Assembly: GCA_037576195.1 (NCBI GenBank)
Contig: CM075102.1
Span: 33,724,745 to 33,788,744, forward strand
DNA length: 64,000 bases
Reading direction: 5' to 3'
Source: Phytoseiulus persimilis
Lineage: Eukaryota > Arthropoda > Arachnida > Mesostigmata > Phytoseiidae
Part shown: one piece after another, positions 62,170-64,000 of the stretch
Position numbering within the stretch: position 1 is the stretch's first letter
Layout of the letters: the number at the start of each line of letters is the position of its first letter
The notes under the pieces: generated by a model
What the model was told of the DNA's origin: nothing
Seen by the model: the letters and a program-made list of their open reading frames with translations, nothing else
Databases searched by the model: none
Translations under genes and position numbers: made by a program

Positions 62170-64000
62170 GAGTCTGTTCGGTGAATCTACAAACTCGCGG
62201 AAGTCTTGCTACGAAATTCTATTCACTCCTTGCAACACGAGCTTCTCCATGAAAATTTTAGGGTCCAAAACCGCGATGAAAGAAGAGCACAACCGTCAAA
62301 TGTCACTCGACTACTTTGTGATTCACCCATGCAGCTTGTTCAAGTGAGTGTTTCACCAGCTTTCTCCCCCCAGCTGGTATCAGTGTAGTTGAGAGGACGA
62401 GTCTCCAGAAGTTTTGAGATTCACGAACAAAGAGTCTTTTCTGTAACGGTTTGTGCGCCCCTTCGAGGTTCATTTGGAATATCATCATCGTTTTCACACT
62501 TCTCCTGAATCTGATCGTGATTCCAATCGAGTTGGCATTTTTCTACGGAGGACATACTGTTTTTTGGATCGGTTTCAATTCATCTTCGTCGGTGATTTTC
62601 GCCTTCGATATCTTTGTGAACTTCTTGTCAGGTTGGTTTCCTAAAAAGCTAGCCGGTGCAGTGCTATCATGTTTCCGGAGTGCAATCATTAGAAAATCGC
62701 TTGTTCGTTCGAATGAACTTCAGGAATTGTGATCAGGGATCGCATTCGGCTCGACCGTGGATTCGTTGGGATGAGGTATCTGAGGACCTGGTTCGCGATC
62801 GATTTACTAGGAACCATCCCGTTCGATCTGCTCCTGAGCCCCTGCGACGTCAGTCGGAATGACGGCGTATCTCCTGGGAGCTGTGCCGTTGTGCGGATTC
62901 TCGGTTGCTTCAAACTATTCAGGATCATCTGTATGGGCAAGCAAATCGGTGAATGGCAGTCGCTTTACGTGAGTATCCTGGATGGTCAGACTAGCAGGCA
63001 CGTTCCCTCCTGAAATTCGTTGTGCGAAAACTCGGTTTGGGGTTTCGATCGAATCAGTTTTCGGAGCAAACCTTGGCTAGCGCTCAGAGACTGGACATTC
63101 CATCCATGCTTTCGTTGACACCGGAGCAGAGTTGGGCATGATCATAATCAATATATGATTATCCAAATAATCGTATGCCGATTAGAATCATTAATCATGG
63201 TTATAATCAAGTTCTGATCAGTAAACATAATGAAAGTCAAGAATCTGGTTTCTGAGGGTGAGTCTGACCATACTTTTCAGAGTCTTAGGAGGTGATTCCG
63301 AGATCTATCTGACCATACATTCTGGAATTTAAGCAAGTGTTTCCGAGATCGATCTGACCATAGTTTCTCATATGGTCAGTGAAAGTACAATAGCGTTACC
63401 GGAATCACGTCTCTGGACTCCGGTCCCCGACAAACCTCGTAAGCGTGTCATCATTCCACCGGGTTCTTGACTATACCAGAAATTTTTATAATCATGAAAA
63501 CAGTTATGAATGTGACTTGATTATGATTGATAAACATAACTTGACTATTATTCATGATCAAGTTCTCATAATCATGAGGTAACGTAAGGTATCATAATCA
63601 CGATTATGATTCTGCCCAACTCTGCGCCGTACCCCTCCGTGGCGCAGGTGAATATATCCGCGGCAATCCTATTCTCCCAAAGAGATCGATAAGCCCAGCT
63701 CGATTACAGATGAAATCAACACATCGGGTCTATATGAAAATCGTCAACGTTATTCTGTCGATTCTGCTGATGTGCCACTTCAATGGCTGTCTCCTATTCT
63801 TCGTTTCAATGATCCAAGGCTTTCCCGAAACAAGCTGGGTCGTTGTCACCGAAATAAAAGTAAAGTTCCGACAAGTTTCTGTGGGATAGTCGAACAGTCT
63901 CAGGGGTCCGCGGTACTGGTCGCAAAACCGTGTGAACATTGTCCCGAGCGGGATCGCCCGCGTATCGCACTGCCCTATCCACTCCTAGCACCACGAGTTT
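62170..64000 (+). CDS. HCN-type (hyperpolarisation-activated, cyclic-nucleotide-gated) channel, partial
   Basis: HCN channels are tetrameric cation channels opened by hyperpolarisation and tuned by cAMP. Exons in phase: about 62170-62343, 62468-62631, 62724-62968 and 63710-63859, with GT/AG ends. The N-terminal HCN region reads SFSMKILGSKTAMKEEHN and YFVIHPCSLF (family pattern: FGS.KAV.KE..R and F.IHPYS.FR). S1: FIWNIIIVFTLLLNLIVIPI; S2: VIFAFDIFVNFLSG; S3: YLRTWFAIDLLGTIPFDLL; S4: VVRILGCFKLFRIICMGKQIGEW; S5: MKIVNVILSILLMCHFNGCLLFF then VSMIQGFPETSW before the pore. Pore, C-linker and cyclic-nucleotide domain lie beyond the window, or partly after a possible acceptor at 63904. S4 is short and has few charges for an HCN. 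A MITE fills most of the intron before S5. 5' exons are not found. Confidence 0.82.
63127..63624. mobile_element. hAT-like MITE in an HCN intron
   Basis: Terminal inverted repeats: CAGAGTTGGGCATGATCATAATC at the left end and the reverse complement of GATTATGATTCTGCCCAACTCTG at the right end, 498 bp in all. CAGAGTTGGGC-type ends are typical of hAT elements (established knowledge). Flanking octamers CACCGGAG and CGCCGTAC match at 5 of 8 positions, weak support for an 8-bp target duplication. The inside is A+T-rich with many ATAATCATG/CATGATTAT palindromes, and has three copies of TCTGACCATA about 46 bp apart (63263, 63308, 63354). It encodes no transposase. Confidence 0.75.

Overview
The window is nuclear DNA of an arthropod, most likely a chelicerate and plausibly a mite of the Mesostigmata. 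The reasons are spliced genes with GT-AG introns (many of 60-250 bp, a few of 3-4 kb), a chaoptin-like photoreceptor-type LRR protein, an HCN-type channel, G+C close to one half by eye, and non-LTR elements like those of ticks and mites. The species is inference; no rRNA, tRNA or mitochondrial marker is present to settle it.

Layout. 0-1.2 kb: 3' end of a ribosomal S6 kinase (RSK) gene on +. 3.1-6.8 kb on -: an orthologue of ZC3H13 (fly Flacc/Xio), a subunit of the m6A RNA methyltransferase complex. 7.2-10.05 kb on -: a Ser/Arg-rich gene I cannot name. 11.4-12.6 kb: a 1.16-kb foldback (long inverted repeat) element. 13.6-16.2 kb on +: a TATDN2-like TatD nuclease whose spliced catalytic domain keeps all metal ligands. 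16.2-22.3 kb: eroded repeat-rich DNA with an LTR-retrotransposon integrase relic, a second foldback element and a coiled-coil reading frame. 23.0-24.7 kb on +: an F-box/LRR protein. 24.7-31 kb: mostly no gene seen. 31.1-31.7 kb on -: a small two-exon secreted four-cysteine protein. 32.3-33.4 kb on -: a truncated LINE. 34.0-45.3 kb on -: a four-exon chaoptin-like gene of about 1,305 residues. 45.3-58.0 kb: a long stretch without a gene I can support. 58.0-60.25 kb on +: a nearly complete LINE. 62.2 kb to the end on +: part of an HCN-type channel with a hAT-like MITE in one intron.

Functional links are weak, as expected for animal gene order. RSK (signalling), ZC3H13 (RNA modification), an SR-rich protein and TATDN2 (nuclease) are housekeeping-type genes; chaoptin and HCN are neuronal or photoreceptor-type membrane proteins. 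Many reading frames break by one base at short homopolymers in several unrelated genes. I read this as a base-calling artefact, and it affects every gene model here: exon chains were rebuilt by eye from splice signals, phase and family similarity recalled from memory, without alignment tools.
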